DNA from: Eurosta solidaginis
Taxonomy: Eukaryota > Arthropoda > Insecta > Diptera > Tephritidae
NCBI RefSeq assembly: GCF_040869045.1
Contig: NC_090322.1
Span: forward strand, 184,635,477-184,699,476
Length of the DNA: 64,000 nt
Direction of reading: 5' to 3'
The position numbers were made by a program, and so were the translations under genes. The first letter of the stretch is position 1. Each line of letters starts with the position of its first letter. This document shows, piece after piece, positions 44,893 through 57,215 of this stretch. A model generated the notes under the pieces. The model made no database searches and had not been told where the DNA came from. It worked only from the letters and a program-made list of their open reading frames with translations.

Positions 44893-46000
44893 TGTGACGA
44901 ATATTAGTGACACTAATGGCGTTTTCCACTAATGTTTGCTTTTAGTGACACTAATGGCGGCCACCGTGGTGTGATGGTAGCGTGCTCCGCCTACCACACC
45001 GTATGCCCTGGGTTCGCACCCCGGGCAAAGCAACATCAACATTTTAGAAATAAGGTTTTTAAATTAGAAGAAAACTTTTCTAAGCGGGGTCGCCTCTCGG
45101 CAGTGTTTGGCAAGCGCTCCGGGTGTATTTCTGCCATGAAAAGCTTTCAGTGAAAACTCATCTGCCTTGCAGATGCCGTTCGGAGACGGCATAAAACATG
45201 TAGGTCCCGTGCGGCCAATTTGTAGGGAAAATCAAGAGGAGTACGACGGGGTATTTCGTTCTCTTGTGAAAATTGTTGCCTGCTCGCAACGCAAAAGCGT
45301 TACACTTTTACCCTGTATAAAATGGTAGTGCGAACTCTCAATTCGCTCTTAAGTTCCACATATAATCTGTTAATATGAGTGAATATGGTGAGTTGAAATG
45401 TTCTTTTTATGCACTATAAATGTTGAAAATTTTCTGGGGTAGGAGTAACTCTATTAAAGCTTTACCATTTACTTAGGCAACAATTTATTTCAGAAAAGAA
45501 AACGCTATAAGTGATACTCACATCACTAGTCTGATGCTAAGTAAATGAAGCCACAACAACAATAAAGCAGACAGTACATAAACGAATCAATCATTATGTC
45601 TACACATATGTACGTACACGCAGCGGAGAAAGACGCACAAACACATGCATATATCTTATCTGAGATGCTCCCAAAAGTCAGCAATAATCACGCGCATGTG
45701 AGAAGCTATAACGTGCATCTGTAGATATGTTATGGCTGGTAATTTTATAGCTGGTAGCAAATTCTAGAAATAGAAACGCTTGGAAATATATCAACGAGGA
45801 AACCAAAAAGTATAAAAGCAGCAGCAGCTGAGGCACGACAATTCAGTTTGATTTAAGCACGCTATCTGTTGAGCAGTGGAAGTATTATTGTGAAGTGCCA
45901 TTTTGCATTATTGAATAGTGGAATTATTTATTCAACAGTTTAGTGATTCGAACGTTAGTAGAAGGTTGCAAATAAGCAGAATTTCCCAAAAATCGTTACA
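44893..46000 (+). mobile_element. Gypsy 3' LTR split by SINE and other insertion
   Basis: The LTR start TGTGACGAATATTAG is at 44893. LTR-matching sequence resumes at about 45510 (AGTGATACTC, then CAATCATTATGTCTACACAT, TATA box 45811-45817, CAACAGTTTAGTGATTCG) and ends TCGTTACA at 46000. Between them lie SINE copy 3 and ~260 bp that includes a separate TATA-like CTGTATAAAATGG (about 45315). I read this as one LTR with about 600 bp inserted. Two partial LTRs side by side is the alternative. Confidence 0.6.
44956..45248 (+). mobile_element. tRNA-derived SINE, copy 3 (3' truncated)
   Basis: A well conserved head with A-box region GTGATGGTAGCGTGC and B box GGGTTCGCACCCC. It is cut off after GAGGAGTACGACG, losing about 60 bp and the tail. 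The phrase TTAGTGACACTAATGGCG occurs just before the head and again about 40 bp upstream, a local duplication at the LTR start. Confidence 0.8.
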
Positions 46001-47782
46001 GTATATTGGTATACCAAACATTTTCGTCCAATACTTTCACTACTGGCGCTGTCGAGCGACACGACTATCTTTGATTAGCTTGGCTCCCAGATTTTAGTAG
46101 GGGGACAACTCTTGTCAATTTCTATTTTTCAGAATTTACTTATCGATAACATGTGTAAGGTAGTTAAGTCCCTGATGAGGAAGGTGCTTAAACGTCGGTA
46201 TGGGTGTTGCGTCTGCATTGAAATGTTAGAGGTTTGGATGGTTTCCTTAATCTCAACTATTGTTATGCTGATGGGTGATATATTGCTTTTGTGTTTATAG
46301 TCCCACCTGTTGACTTTATGTCTGACCCTGGAAACTGTGGGATGCATCATATATTGCCTTGGTCCCACAGAAATTTATGCGATTGCTATTTTGCGACTAT
46401 GTTTTGTCGTATTTAATAGGGGCTTTAAGATTTAAAACCACTTTCCTATTTTTGAAGATACGTTTTCTCGTTAGGCCTGCAGTTTTGGCTATTGCTGTTC
46501 CAATTAGCGGTTTGTAAGTAAATACATAATCAGGTGTGAAATAACCTGATCACCTCACTGAAACTGGGCTGAAGCTTATTCTGGAAGCTTTAGTCTCCTA
46601 CTGCCGGAAAATTGGTATACGAGAGGTCATGGCGTGTGCTAAACTCACCGGAGATTATTCTACTTCCTCTCATGAACGACGCATTGATATTGTAACGGTA
46701 TTGACTTGCACAATAGGTGAAATAGGGTATGTAGACTGTAATGATTTCAAGGGCGACACAACCTGACCGAATGGTTATATCTTAATGTTCTAATAAATTT
46801 TCCCTTAAGCTAATATTATGGTCAAATATTTTTTTTTTATGGGTAAGACCACCCCATCCCCTCCAGAGATCTTTTCTATGGATAAAACTGCATCGGGCCA
46901 TTGTCATAGTATTACGATTTTATAGTCTTGTCTCTCACTATAATTGCAAAAAAGGAGAAGCCTGCAGATTGAAACCGATGGAGTTTTGTGTGGCTATTTG
47001 GCAGCTTCGCTTATGGCCATTAAGTCTGTGCCACAGAAGTCATAGCTACCCTCCAAAATATGCGATTAGTGTACGATGAATCTGGGATGGATCGCAAAAG
47101 CGTATGCGACTATGTCCAGACTTGATATCTTTATATTTGTTGGAGGGATCCCTTTTGTATCCCTTCGGGTACTGTCGGACAGGTTATATTTTTTTGGCTA
47201 CGGATATGTCCGATCCTGTAATGCAATATTAAAAATTTTTTTTTTCGTATTTATACTGTAGATAAATTAAACAAAAACAAAATCAACGATAATGGAGAAT
47301 TGCGTAATAATAGTTTAGGTTCGATATGGGGCTCCCAATTTTTCTTTTATAACTCGTTTCAATTCTAATTTCTTTTTTTTATTTTAACCATTTCAATGCC
47401 GATTTTTATTGTTTCTTAACATTGGCTACATAAATTTCTATCTGAAATATCCTAACTTTACCCAAAATGGACTACAATTATACCCCAATGTATGCAAAAG
47501 AGATCAAACGCAGACAATTCGCTTTACTGAAAAACGGTGGAAGGGACGAAGGCGCGCTTAGATGCGAACCGCATAAAGCGAAACCTAGTTTCGGACTCTG
47601 CACATCAAAATACAAAAATCTGTCGCTAGGTGGGTCTGGTCAAATGCACAAATAATTTGGGTAATCTTTATTTCCATATACATACGATGTTATAGTAGAA
47701 AGTTTATCTGTGATGGAAGTAAGTTTGTTTGGACCGCAATCAAAATCAGAATTCATAAATATGCTCATCGGAACTGAGTTAG
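46001..47782. other. Unassigned DNA
   Basis: GC content is locally higher (46560-47200) and short protein-like frames appear, but none shows a motif I can defend. It may be an old LINE remnant. Confidence 0.35.
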
Positions 47783-48600
47783 GTTAGGTTGATCTGACAG
47801 GTCAATAACATAAACTAAATATGTGTAAAGTGTTACCAGAATTTGGTTAACGAACAAATGGAAAATCGTCAGTCAGGTATTAAGACTTATGTTATTCTAT
47901 ATCTCCTTCCTCTTGGCAAATAATAGAAAATTTCTTGAACCTCGCTCAATTGATGTCTCGAGGTCTGGCAACGCTGCCTTCTCTAGTAGCTGAAGCCTTG
48001 ACCCCGCGAGCGTCGAACACGAACACAAAACGTGCTCAACTGTTTCTTAATGCAGCCCCAATTTCTACATTTGCTATTACTGACGAGGCGTTATTTATAA
48101 TCAAGTGCCGTTAGAAAGCAGTATCCAGTAAGTATGCCTATCATGGTCCTCAAGTTTTCTCTCCTTAAAGAAAAATGAGCAATTTTGTAAGTCTTATATC
48201 GCAGGATTTACACATGATCTTAGAACTCCTGTCTCTTTTGGTTTCTTCTAAGTGGTTTTAGGCGTCTACGATCGTTTCTTCGAGTGCAGTACCCTCTGTT
48301 GCCCGGTGAACGGCCTTGGATACCTTCTATCCTCCTATGAACGGGAACCTAATATAGATGTATGGTCCGGCCTGAACAAAGTCTCTCCAAAACTTGTTTG
48401 CATTCCAGGGCACTTCCAATGCCACTTTGAACGCCTTCTAATGTAACATTTTTTTATGTTAGTTATATTAAAATTGGTGGCATGACACCATTGACGCGAC
48501 TGCAGCTTAAGCACGCTTCTTCCAGAATTTCTGCTGATTTGGCCGTAGGGCCTACTTATTTTTGGATCGACACAGTGAACAGCATACTTTATATACTCCG
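47783..48600 (-). pseudogene. LOA/I-type LINE fragment: RNase H to 3' end
   Basis: The minus strand reads, with frame shifts, a VCVADPEISRPYG-like start, LECKQVLERLCSGRTIHLYWVP, MIGILTGYCFLTA and a diverged tail to the 3' terminus near 47783. The order matches residues 30-230 of the RNase H part at 7956 and its 3' untranslated region. It is more diverged than its neighbour at 48772. Confidence 0.7.
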
Positions 48601-48771
48601 TTAAGAACCAGAATTAGATACAAAATCGGGCACAAGATACATTTTTTCTAGCTTGAAGGGGATGACGGGTAAAAAAGTACATCTAAATATATAAAAGAAA
48701 TGATTAACTTTACACTGAAATCTGTGTGCAAATAAATAAATAAATTTTCACTCAGTGGGTATGTAGTGTAG

Positions 48772-49262
48772 ATTAGGTTGAACTGGCCGGTTCATGAGGG
48801 CCTCAAGTAGACTGAATGAGTTCGAAGTGTTACCAGAAGTTTGCTTAACGACCAAATTGAAAAGCTCTGTAAAAGACCAAAGCCTATGTTATAAAATAAC
48901 TCCGTCCTATTGGAAAATACTAGAAGCTTTCTAGGACCTATGATGCCACTTGCTGCTTCCAGATCTGACAGCCGTGTCACTCCTAATAGCTGGAGTCTTA
49001 GTCCGGCAAGCGCAGGGCACGACCACAAAACATGCTCTCCCCCAAACCGCATTTCCTATATCTGCTATCACTGACCAAGCATAATTAAAAGGCAAGTGAC
49101 TCCAGCAGGCAGTGTCCAGTCGGAATACCAGTCATGAGTCTACAGTCCTCTTTTGTTTATGATTGTAGTAACTTTGTTAGCCTAATATTGGATGACCTAC
49201 ACATCATCTTCGACACTTTCCAGCCCTGCTGGTCCATCGTGTGCACCTCTCGCCTTCTCTTA
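48772..49262 (-). pseudogene. LOA/I-type LINE fragment: zinc-knuckle tail and 3' end
   Basis: Minus reading: LMTGIPTGHCLLESLAF, SDSRYRKCG, EHVLWSCPALAGLRLQLLG, LSDLEAASG, PRKLLVF and RTELFYNIG. This closely matches the tail of the 5.3 kb element and keeps TGG (49023-49025) where that element has TGA. The first knuckle Cys is Tyr here and the spacing is shortened. The 3' terminus (CCGGCCAGTTCAACCTA on the minus strand) matches that of the 5.3 kb element. Confidence 0.8.
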
Positions 49263-51715
49263 TCAATTACCCTTTTTTACTTTTCTATCATATATCCAAC
49301 TCCAAACAATCGGAACAGATATCGAAATGGGAGGTATAAGCCAATTGGAAGTTCCAAAGTACTGACATTGGAATCGAATCACGATTACATCCCTACTGAG
49401 GAATCCACAGCACTTATAAAGACTGTGAAAGGTAAGAAACGATTCGTTTTCGCAGTGTCGTATACCGCGGCTTTAAAGAATTCTCTCAGAATAATTTATG
49501 TCATTATTTTCCTTCAGTCTTTATGAACTCTTGCATGTGCTGGTAACTATGCAAGGCTGTAAGAAAAATACTTCCGTTAGTATTCGCTTCATAAAGAATG
49601 AGAAAGACTTGTAGGCGTCAATGAGGGCAAGTGCAAGAACATTCAAATTCACTTGTCGTCATTTAGTATAAAACAGATAGAATGGCTTATTGAGCCATTC
49701 TTCAAATGACTTATTCAAAATCATTATCTTTTTAACAACAAAAAGTTCCAACAGGCCATAACACATACCGTACAACAAGCGCTTCAACAATGTAAAAGAG
49801 GACAAAGCAAAATATAAATGACAGAAGTTGAACATTTCAATATGTGAGAAAAAAAACGTTAAAACCACACGATTCCCAACAAGATATGTCCGAAAATTAA
49901 TTCACTGCTAGGTAAAAAAGATGTAAGATTTGCCATCAATTGGAATTAGGTTGCATTCAAATACAATGTGAAATGTGGCATGTGGCACGTGATGGTGAAG
50001 ATGACTTGAACGCCTACAGCATTGACCTACAGACCATGAGGTACAAGGGCGTTAAAGAAAGGGCAAGTTAGCGTTTGAAATGAATGCTGCTTTTGTTCTT
50101 ATAAGTTCATTACGAAGCAAAGAAGTGATGTGAATGAATGTGGTTTTGAAGAATAATGAATGGACGAAACGTTCATATTACCAAATCACCTGCTGTGCGA
50201 CGTTCACTACGGAAAAGTTTTTGGGGGAATTCTCAAATTCTAAGAGTTTTTCTATTTTACTGTTGAATGTGCATAATCATACAATACATTATACAAGCAT
50301 TTCATGTCCGGGGGTCGCTTAAGATAAATTTGTTAAAGTTAATAACTAAATTTGAATTTATTTGGGCACGCCTGGAGTAAGGTTTGTGTATAGAAATAAA
50401 AACTGCTCAGGGTACAGAGAGCGTTGTTCTAATGAAGAAAAAGAATGAATGAATGAAATACAAAGCAATCGATATGCACACACATCTGGAAGCATAAAAA
50501 CAAAAAGCTATGTATTCATTTGGAAATTGAAAATATTTTGTTTTAATTTGCCTCGAAATATTTAGTTGATTATGTTCTCTTTAATCCATATTTAGTATCT
50601 ATCAGATATGTTCATTGTACGTACGGACCAGGAGCGTTCGCAGAAATTGTCTTTGGAGGCTTTGAACATTTGGAAGCTCATAGTAAGCACCCCCCCCCCC
50701 GCCCCGCTATGCGCACGACCCTGGTGCGGACGTAGGTATGCTAACCATGAACGGTTCTTTACTTTGGCAGTATCAACAAGCGAAATAGGCATTACAAATA
50801 TGTTGCACTCACATCAATTGGCGAGTTTGACCCAATTTCTAGAGGTTAATTTATATTAAGACTTTCCTGCTTAAATACAAAAACGAATAGGAAGTTATCA
50901 CATGTATTAAGTCAAGTAATTGTGATAAGACAGACAAATTCCAAACAAAGAGGGACGTTTACTTACTCCAGCGTGTGCAAAATGTATAGTATAAGTCAGT
51001 AGAGAAACATCCCATTATCGCTCCACGAAAGACTTCCATATGTACTTTCCATTCTTCATATAAAAACATATTCTGTATTGGTATGTCAGGCAACAGCTCG
51101 AAATGGGCTAGTTTTCTCCATAAATTATCGAAATATTTTTGAACTCCACACAACACCAATCAATTCGAAATCAGTTTCTATGCAAATAAGAAGATATGTT
51201 AGACCCCCAATCTTACACCCACACAACAATGTATGATTGAATGGGCGATACCAAAAAAAAGCCTAGTTTTCATAAGGGCATAACATCACATCAAAAATTA
51301 GCTCATTCAGTTCTGAAATATTTAAGAATAAAGCACACCGTTGCTTCAAACGAACACAAATTCAGTGCTGCAGCGGAATTAAGTGTTATTGTGTGAGTCG
51401 TAAATCAACTTCCCTTCGTGTGTTGTTGATATTGTCATACGTTGACCGTCTAACATCGATGCAAGTTGGTACAAACAGAAAAACGGAAACCGATTGGAAG
51501 GACAAATTGGAGCAAAGTATTACAGATGTATAAAGAATTTTTTTGTTAAACGTAATCTATGGCGAAAGCAATGAGGTGAGCTCATTGTCGAGCTGAAATG
51601 AACTTTCTTTTGTATAATGAAAATGCCATTGACCCACACTGTTTTTCACATACTAATTAATATTTTTGTTTTATTTTCGTGTTTTTTATCATTTTCAAAA
51701 CGAAGTACCTGCTGT
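49263..51715. other. Unassigned AT-rich DNA
   Basis: No gene is supported. A C10-11 homopolymer lies at about 50692. The 130-codon frame at 49134-49526 begins inside the inverse of the LINE tail and then runs through sequence without motifs. Confidence 0.4.
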
Positions 51716-52260
51716 TATTTAGCAAAGAATCAGCGCATTTGCGCCTTGGAAACCACGCCACTGTTGGTAGTCATAATTCCGCAATAGCAAAAGACTTCAT
51801 TTATTTAGAAACCAGCATTAATACAAGCAAAAAGCTTTGGAATTCAGCGACGAATACTACTTGCCAATAAATGCTACTTTGGACTGAGTAGGCAACTAAA
51901 GGCTTCTCTCGGCAAACGAAGTCCCTTATCGTGCCCGTTTTGCTATATGATACAGAAGCGTGGACCATAACAACATCAGATAAAGTGAGTTCGAGAGTGC
52001 TCGAGAGAATAGTTTTGGACGGCGAGTACCAAAGAAGATTTAATGATAAGCTGTACGAGCTTTACACATACATCTATATCGTACATCGAATTGAAACACA
52101 ACGGTTGTGCTGGCTGGGTCATGTTATGCGAAATAAAGATGATGCTCCGACTAAGAAAGTATTTTTTCTGAACCCACCTATGAAAGCAGAGGAAGAGGGC
52201 GCCCCCCCCCCCCCCCCCCCCCCCCATTCTGCTGGTAGAAACAGGTGGAAAAAGCGACTG
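51716..52260 (+). pseudogene. RTE-type LINE C-terminal RT fragment
   Basis: Reads FIYLETSINTSKK, then (other frame) a diverged YFGLSRQL-like stretch, VPVLLYDTEAWTITTSDK, VLERIVLDGEYQRRFNDKLYELY, RIETQRLCWLGHVMRNKDDAPTKKVF and GRNRWKKR. This is the standard RTE C-terminal succession. A C24 run (52202-52225) replaces the sequence between the last two blocks. Similarity stops at about 52260. Confidence 0.8.
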
Positions 52261-52261
52261 T

Positions 52262-52590
52262 TGATAGTGTTCCTCATAGTTCCGGATTTTGATGTTGCTA
52301 TCAATGTTCCAGCCAGAAACTTACGACATCATGATTTATTTGCTATTGACCTCTGCAAAACCAGGTATGCTCAAAATGAACCAATTATTAGACTGCTATC
52401 GGAATTTAATTTGTTATGTAGAGAAATAAATTTAGATATATTTGTAAATCGCAATGAATTTAAAGAAAAACTTTGTATGTACTAGTTTCAATATAATTAA
52501 TAACCTCTGTGCGTTTTAGTCTGTAAGGTTTCTAAACCGTAGACTTAATAAATAAATAAATCTAAATCTAAATAAATCTAAATACCGATA
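52262..52590 (+). pseudogene. Second LINE 3' end fused in frame to the RTE fragment
   Basis: The same open frame (51931-52485) continues with RNLRHHDLFAIDLCKTRYAQNEPIIRLLSEFN, then REINLDIFVNRNEFKEKL. This resembles the C-terminus of a Jockey/CR1-group LINE; RTE proteins end differently. An A-rich tail of TAAA/CTAAAT repeats (52543-52590) follows, as expected for a LINE 3' end. The fusion is therefore a chance join of two LINE remnants. Confidence 0.55.
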
Positions 52591-53281
52591 GGGTGTCAGC
52601 TGGTGAACATCGTGGCTAGCACTACTGAAGTTTGTTCTCATATACGGCCAGCAACTTGACAAGCGATTTATTTTGATTCATAGTCGTAATGATAGTTTTC
52701 TTAGAATGTTTGAAATATGCCTGCCTTTTGGCTCTATACAATTTCCGTTAATATTGTGAAGGGATGAAGATGGAAATTCGATAAATATTTCGAGAATTAA
52801 AATCCGCAATCGGAGACGGCATATCGTATAATGGCAAGAGTACACTATTAAAATTGATGTTGAAATATAGGATGTTTAATAATCAATGCTTGGTTGATAT
52901 AAAATGATTTAATGAAATTAAACCGCCTGGTTGATATATTCAAAATTCTCAGCAAAAGATTTCTTCTTATCATCTTACCCTCGTTCATGAGAGAAGTAAA
53001 CACAATAGACAGTAGCAACACTGACCTCGAAGGACAATTAATTGCCAGGCAGAAAATAGTTGGCGCAAATAAAAACAAGAGCCAACTACAATTGTAGAAT
53101 TAAAATTGAAGACCCACTTGCAGCTTCCAACAGACATCCGAATTAGTTGAACAACAATCTACAACTTTTAGCAAATACGAAAAAAAACTCCAAATAAGAA
53201 TTGAGGCACAATAAAGAAAAAAAAAAAGATTAAAATTGAACGTAAATATTTTATTGGCGGAATATATCGACGGCAATAGGT
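52591..53281. other. Unassigned DNA
   Basis: No feature is supported. Confidence 0.4.
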
Positions 53282-53640
53282 GGCGGCCGCCGTGGTGTGA
53301 TGGTGGCGTGCTCCGCCATCCATACCCAGGATCCTGAGTACAGGCCCCGGGAAAAGCAACATCAAAATTTTAGATAGAAGTTTTTTCAATTAGAAGAAAC
53401 GTGGTCGTCCCTTGGTAGTGTTTGGCAAGCACTCCGAGTGTATTTCTGCCATGAAAAGCTCTCAGTGAAAACTCGTCTGCCTTACAGATGCCGTTCGGAT
53501 TCAGCATAAAACAAGTAGGTCCTGTCCCACCAATTTGTAGAAAAAAATTAAAAGGAGCACGACGCAAATTGGAAGAGAAATTCGGCCTAAAATCTCTTCG
53601 GAGGTTATCGCGCCTCATATTTATTTATATTTATTTTTAA
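53282..53640 (+). mobile_element. tRNA-derived SINE, copy 4
   Basis: The head GGCGGCCGCCGTGGTGTGATGG is intact, but the B-box region is degraded (CTGAGTACAGGCCCCGG). About 20 bp of the body after TAGAAGAAA is deleted. It ends in a TTTATTTATA tail. AATAGG on both sides may be a short duplication remnant. Confidence 0.8.
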
Positions 53641-54465
53641 TAGGGATTTGTAGCAGACAATTCGCAAGATGAGCGTAAGCCAAACTGAAAATAATGGGTG
53701 CTTCGAAAAAAAAAGATTTAAAAAATTTTTACAGATAGTAGATATAGCTCTTTATATATTAAAGACTAGCATACAAATTTCGGCTACAAGACTCGAATAA
53801 CTTTTGAGTAGCTCCCAAACTTTTCTATAAAAAGGTGTATCTTCCACTGCATTTGAAGCGTCTTTGGTATCCTCGACTTTTCTGAAAGCGATGCTGTAGG
53901 TATAAAAATAACAAAAGTCGTAACTCTAACTCGAAGTAAAATATCACACTTTGGTTGAAAGAAAAATGGCAACGAAGGCTTATGAATATGCCGCGGTAAT
54001 GTTGCAACATAATCGGTGACCAAAAACGCTGTTGGATTAAATTTTCAATCGCTTGATCAGTTTGTTTGATGTCTGTTTTAATTTTGAATTGTTTCCCTAA
54101 TATCAATAACAAAAAAATTTTATAAAGAAATTTGAGCCTGTCTTGCTAATTTAAAAGAATTAGAAACTATATTCGTTTCATAGTTAGTGAAGAAAAAAAA
54201 TCAAAACGCGATATAGCTCCGAGGAGATTCAAAAATATCTTTATATGGAAAGCGTAATTTTGACGGACGGACAGGAGCGGCAGACGTTGTACAACCAGAA
54301 AATTTACTTGCTTAAACATACCAGAAAATTGTACTCGCTGTTATTTTGCTCTCAATATACCTGTTTCTGAAAATTTTTCTCCCTCTCCATTTTTTTCTAT
54401 TTCACTGTTCCCTTTTTCTTTTATTTCTTTTAATTTTTATTTTTTTCCTTTTTTTTGTTTTTTTT
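53641..54465. other. Unassigned AT-rich DNA
   Basis: It includes a pyrimidine-rich stretch (54370-54470) but no gene. Confidence 0.4.
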
Positions 54466-55471
54466 TTATACTCAGCGTGCTTTGCACATAGAGTATATTA
54501 ACTTTGATTGGATAACGGTTGGTTTTACAGGTATAAAGGAATCGAGATAGATATAGACTTCCATATATCAAAATCATCAGTGTCGAAAGAAAATTTGATT
54601 GAGCCATGTACATCCGTCCGTCCGTAAGTCCGTCCGTCTGTCCGTTAACGCGATAACTTGAGTAAATATTGAGATATTTTCACAAAATGTGGTACACGAG
54701 CTTATCTGGACCCAGAATAGATTGGTGTTGAGAATGAGCGAAATGGGATGATAACCACGCCCACTTTTTGTATATATAACATTTTAGAAAACACAAAAAA
54801 CCTGATTATTTACTAAATAATACACCTAGAATATTGAAATTTGACGTGTAGACTGATATTGGGACTTTTGATAAAAATTTGCAAACAATTTTTAAAATGG
54901 GCGTGGCACCGCCCACTTGTGATAAAATCAATTTTACAAATATTATTGATCATAAATCAAAAATCGTTAAACATGTCGTAAAAAAATTCCGCAGAGTAGT
55001 TGCCTTTACTATAAGGAATGCTTTGAAGAAAAATTAACGAAATCAGTTAAGGACCACGCCCACTTTTATATAAAATATTTTTAAAAGGGTTGTGGACGAA
55101 TAAAATAAGCTATATCCTTGCAAAAAAGGGCTTTATATCAATGGTATTTCATTTCCCAAGTGTAATTATAACAATAAATAGGAAACATTTCAAATTTGAA
55201 AAAATGGGCGTGGCACCGCCCCTTTTATGACTAAGCAATTTTCTATGTTTCTGTAGCCATAAATCAAAGAAAAATTAACGTATCGTAATAAAATTGGGTA
55301 CACAAATTTTCCCTATAGTAGAAAATATTTCTGGTAAAAATGGACTAAAATGGTAGACTAGAATAATAAGCTATAACTTAGCAAAAAATAGTTTTGAATC
55401 AATGATATTTAACTTATCATGTTTTATTGTAAGAGGAAATGGGGAGCCATTTTTTTTTTAAACGGGCGGTA
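54466..55471 (-). mobile_element. Helitron-like family 1, copy D, 3' segment (interrupted)
   Basis: Minus orientation. The left edge is the 3' hairpin TATACTCAGCGTGCTTTGCAC then TAGAGTATA, with GTCCGTCC core at 54610-54645. The body matches copies A and B to 55471, where a hAT element begins. It resumes at 56955. Confidence 0.85.
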
Positions 55472-56954
55472 TAGAGCTGGATTTCTATTTGATTCTTAAT
55501 CGATTTAATCGATATTTTTTTTAGAAATGTAGAATCGAGTTTTTTTTATTAAATCGTTCGATTCTTTAGGCATCAAAGTTTTCATGACTATCTACTTTAC
55601 GGATGCTTGTGGAAATACATATTCTGTAATTTTTGTTTTTATAAATTTAGCTTTATTGTGTTGGTGTCTTCGAGGGAGAGGTAAGCAATATATTGAACAT
55701 GTGTTTATCTATTTTGTGGTATGATTTTGTATTCAGTACGAAACTAATACCACAGTTTTAGATTCTAGTAAGCCAATTGAAAGTGACTGAAGGGGAATTC
55801 AATCTTATTATAAGTAATCCAAAGATTCTCAGATCTGTTGTTTGGAAGTATTTTAGTGAAGTGCAGCGCCATTCTGCGAAATGCAAACCGTACGGAAAAA
55901 AATGCAAAACAGGTGGAAATACAACCAATTTGTTAAATCACTTGTAGTGTTCACATCCAACGTTGATGGAAATGTCTTCATCAAGAGCTCTTATAGAATC
56001 CTTTTTTGAACCTAATAACAACAACATAAGGAAGTCTCAGTCTGTAGATGAGCGAAAAAACAACTGGATTGTGTTTTGGTTAGAATGATTGCCACAGATA
56101 TGCAACCCTTTAGGTTTGTCGAATATAACGGCTTCAGATCTTTTGCACAATGCTTGGATCCTCCGTACGTTTTGCCTTAACGAGTAACAAGAAACACACT
56201 TTTAATAAATATATAAAATCAATACTTTTTATGATATAGACAGCAGCAAACACGAAAACAGAAGTGGCAATTTTTATGAAATTTCGTCAATTAAATTCCT
56301 TATTCTATTTTATTTTCAATAAGCTAAGAAAATACTTCCAAAAGTTTTTAACTGAAACTGAGCAAACCATGACACAAATTGCCGTATGTTGTCAGCTGAA
56401 AGTTCCGTATACCTCATTGGTTAAAAAGCTGTAAACGAATACTGAGAACATGTTACCTTATGTATGCAATAAATACTTCCTTTTTATATGACGCTGAACA
56501 TAGATCGATTCTAATGCCGTAAGCGAAGCGAGAACATTATACATATTGTAACAATAAGTATTAAAGAAGAAAGTGTATTGGTTAATGTTCCCAAGGTTGG
56601 TTTCCCTACATTTTGAAAGAAAAGATTTAAAAAAGCACAAAAAGTATAACATTTCGGTAAAAACTATACTAATTATCTAACTCCGATGAAAGGATCAAGT
56701 AAAGACCCATGTGGCATTCCTTCATGCTTCTCATTTAGTCGGCTGGCGACGAAACGAGAGAGAAACTGTCCAGCTTTATTTGTCGGGAAAAATCATGTAA
56801 AATGGTTAAGTACGTAAGCAAGTACATTGTTACAAAGAATAAGCAAAATTTAAATAAACTTTGTTTGGTTCGATTTAATCGATTAAATCGATTTTTTTCT
56901 AGAATCGAATCGAAAAAATCGATTCTTGAAAAAATCGATTCGAATCCAGCTCTA
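55472..56954 (+). mobile_element. hAT transposon remnant, 1.48 kb, nested in Helitron-like copy D
   Basis: TIR TAGAGCTGGATT and inverse AATCCAGCTCTA. The flanking 8 bp are GGGCGGTA (55464-55471) and GGGCGGTG (56955-56962), one mismatch, and other family 1 copies have GGGCGGTG uninterrupted. TCGATTTAATCGAT-type repeats lie just inside both ends. An N-terminal BED-finger fragment (55830-55950) is the only coding trace, so most of the transposase has been deleted. Confidence 0.85.
55830..56180 (+). pseudogene. hAT transposase N-terminus with BED zinc finger (fragment)
   Basis: The + frame reads SVVWKYFSEV, then AKCKPYGKKCKTGGNTTNLLNHL, a BED-type finger. The C-x2-C pair is altered (C..Y), and the His of NHL is followed by a stop where a second His or Cys in HP would come (CSHPT). 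Further on it reads LIESFFEPN and DLLHNAWILRTF. The catalytic RNase-H-like domain and the hAT dimerisation region are absent. Confidence 0.75.
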
Positions 56955-57072
56955 GGGCGGTGCCACGTGTTATGTAGAAATGTCATTTAACTGAAATGAA
57001 ATGTACAATTGAAGCTCAAGTTGAGTATATGATGTTCGGTTATACCCGAACTTAGACATTTTTACTTGTTTT
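56955..57072 (-). mobile_element. Helitron-like family 1, copy D, 5' segment
   Basis: Resumes GGGCGGTGCCACGTGTTATG and runs to the family 5' start (inverse of AAGTAAAAATGTCTAAG), with the hairpin as GGTTATACCCGAAC on the + strand (a substitution in the loop). The 5' subterminal repeat is diverged here (CTCAAGTTGAGTATA). Confidence 0.8.
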
Positions 57073-57215
57073 TGTTTCTTTTTAGTATTATAATTTGTCT
57101 CTATACTTTTTTTCTTTTCCTCCTAGATCTCTTCCCGTTCGTCGACTTCCACTTTTCTTGATCTTCTCGATTCTCGTCTTCGTTTTTATTTCTTATTGTA
57201 CGTTATATTTACTTG

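Noticed and set aside
46560..47260. Possible old LINE coding region
   Set aside because: Locally protein-like on both strands, but no motif such as YADD, QAE or KADELA could be placed.
49134..49526. 130-codon plus frame
   Set aside because: Its first third is the antisense of a LINE tail and the remainder has no recognisable domain.
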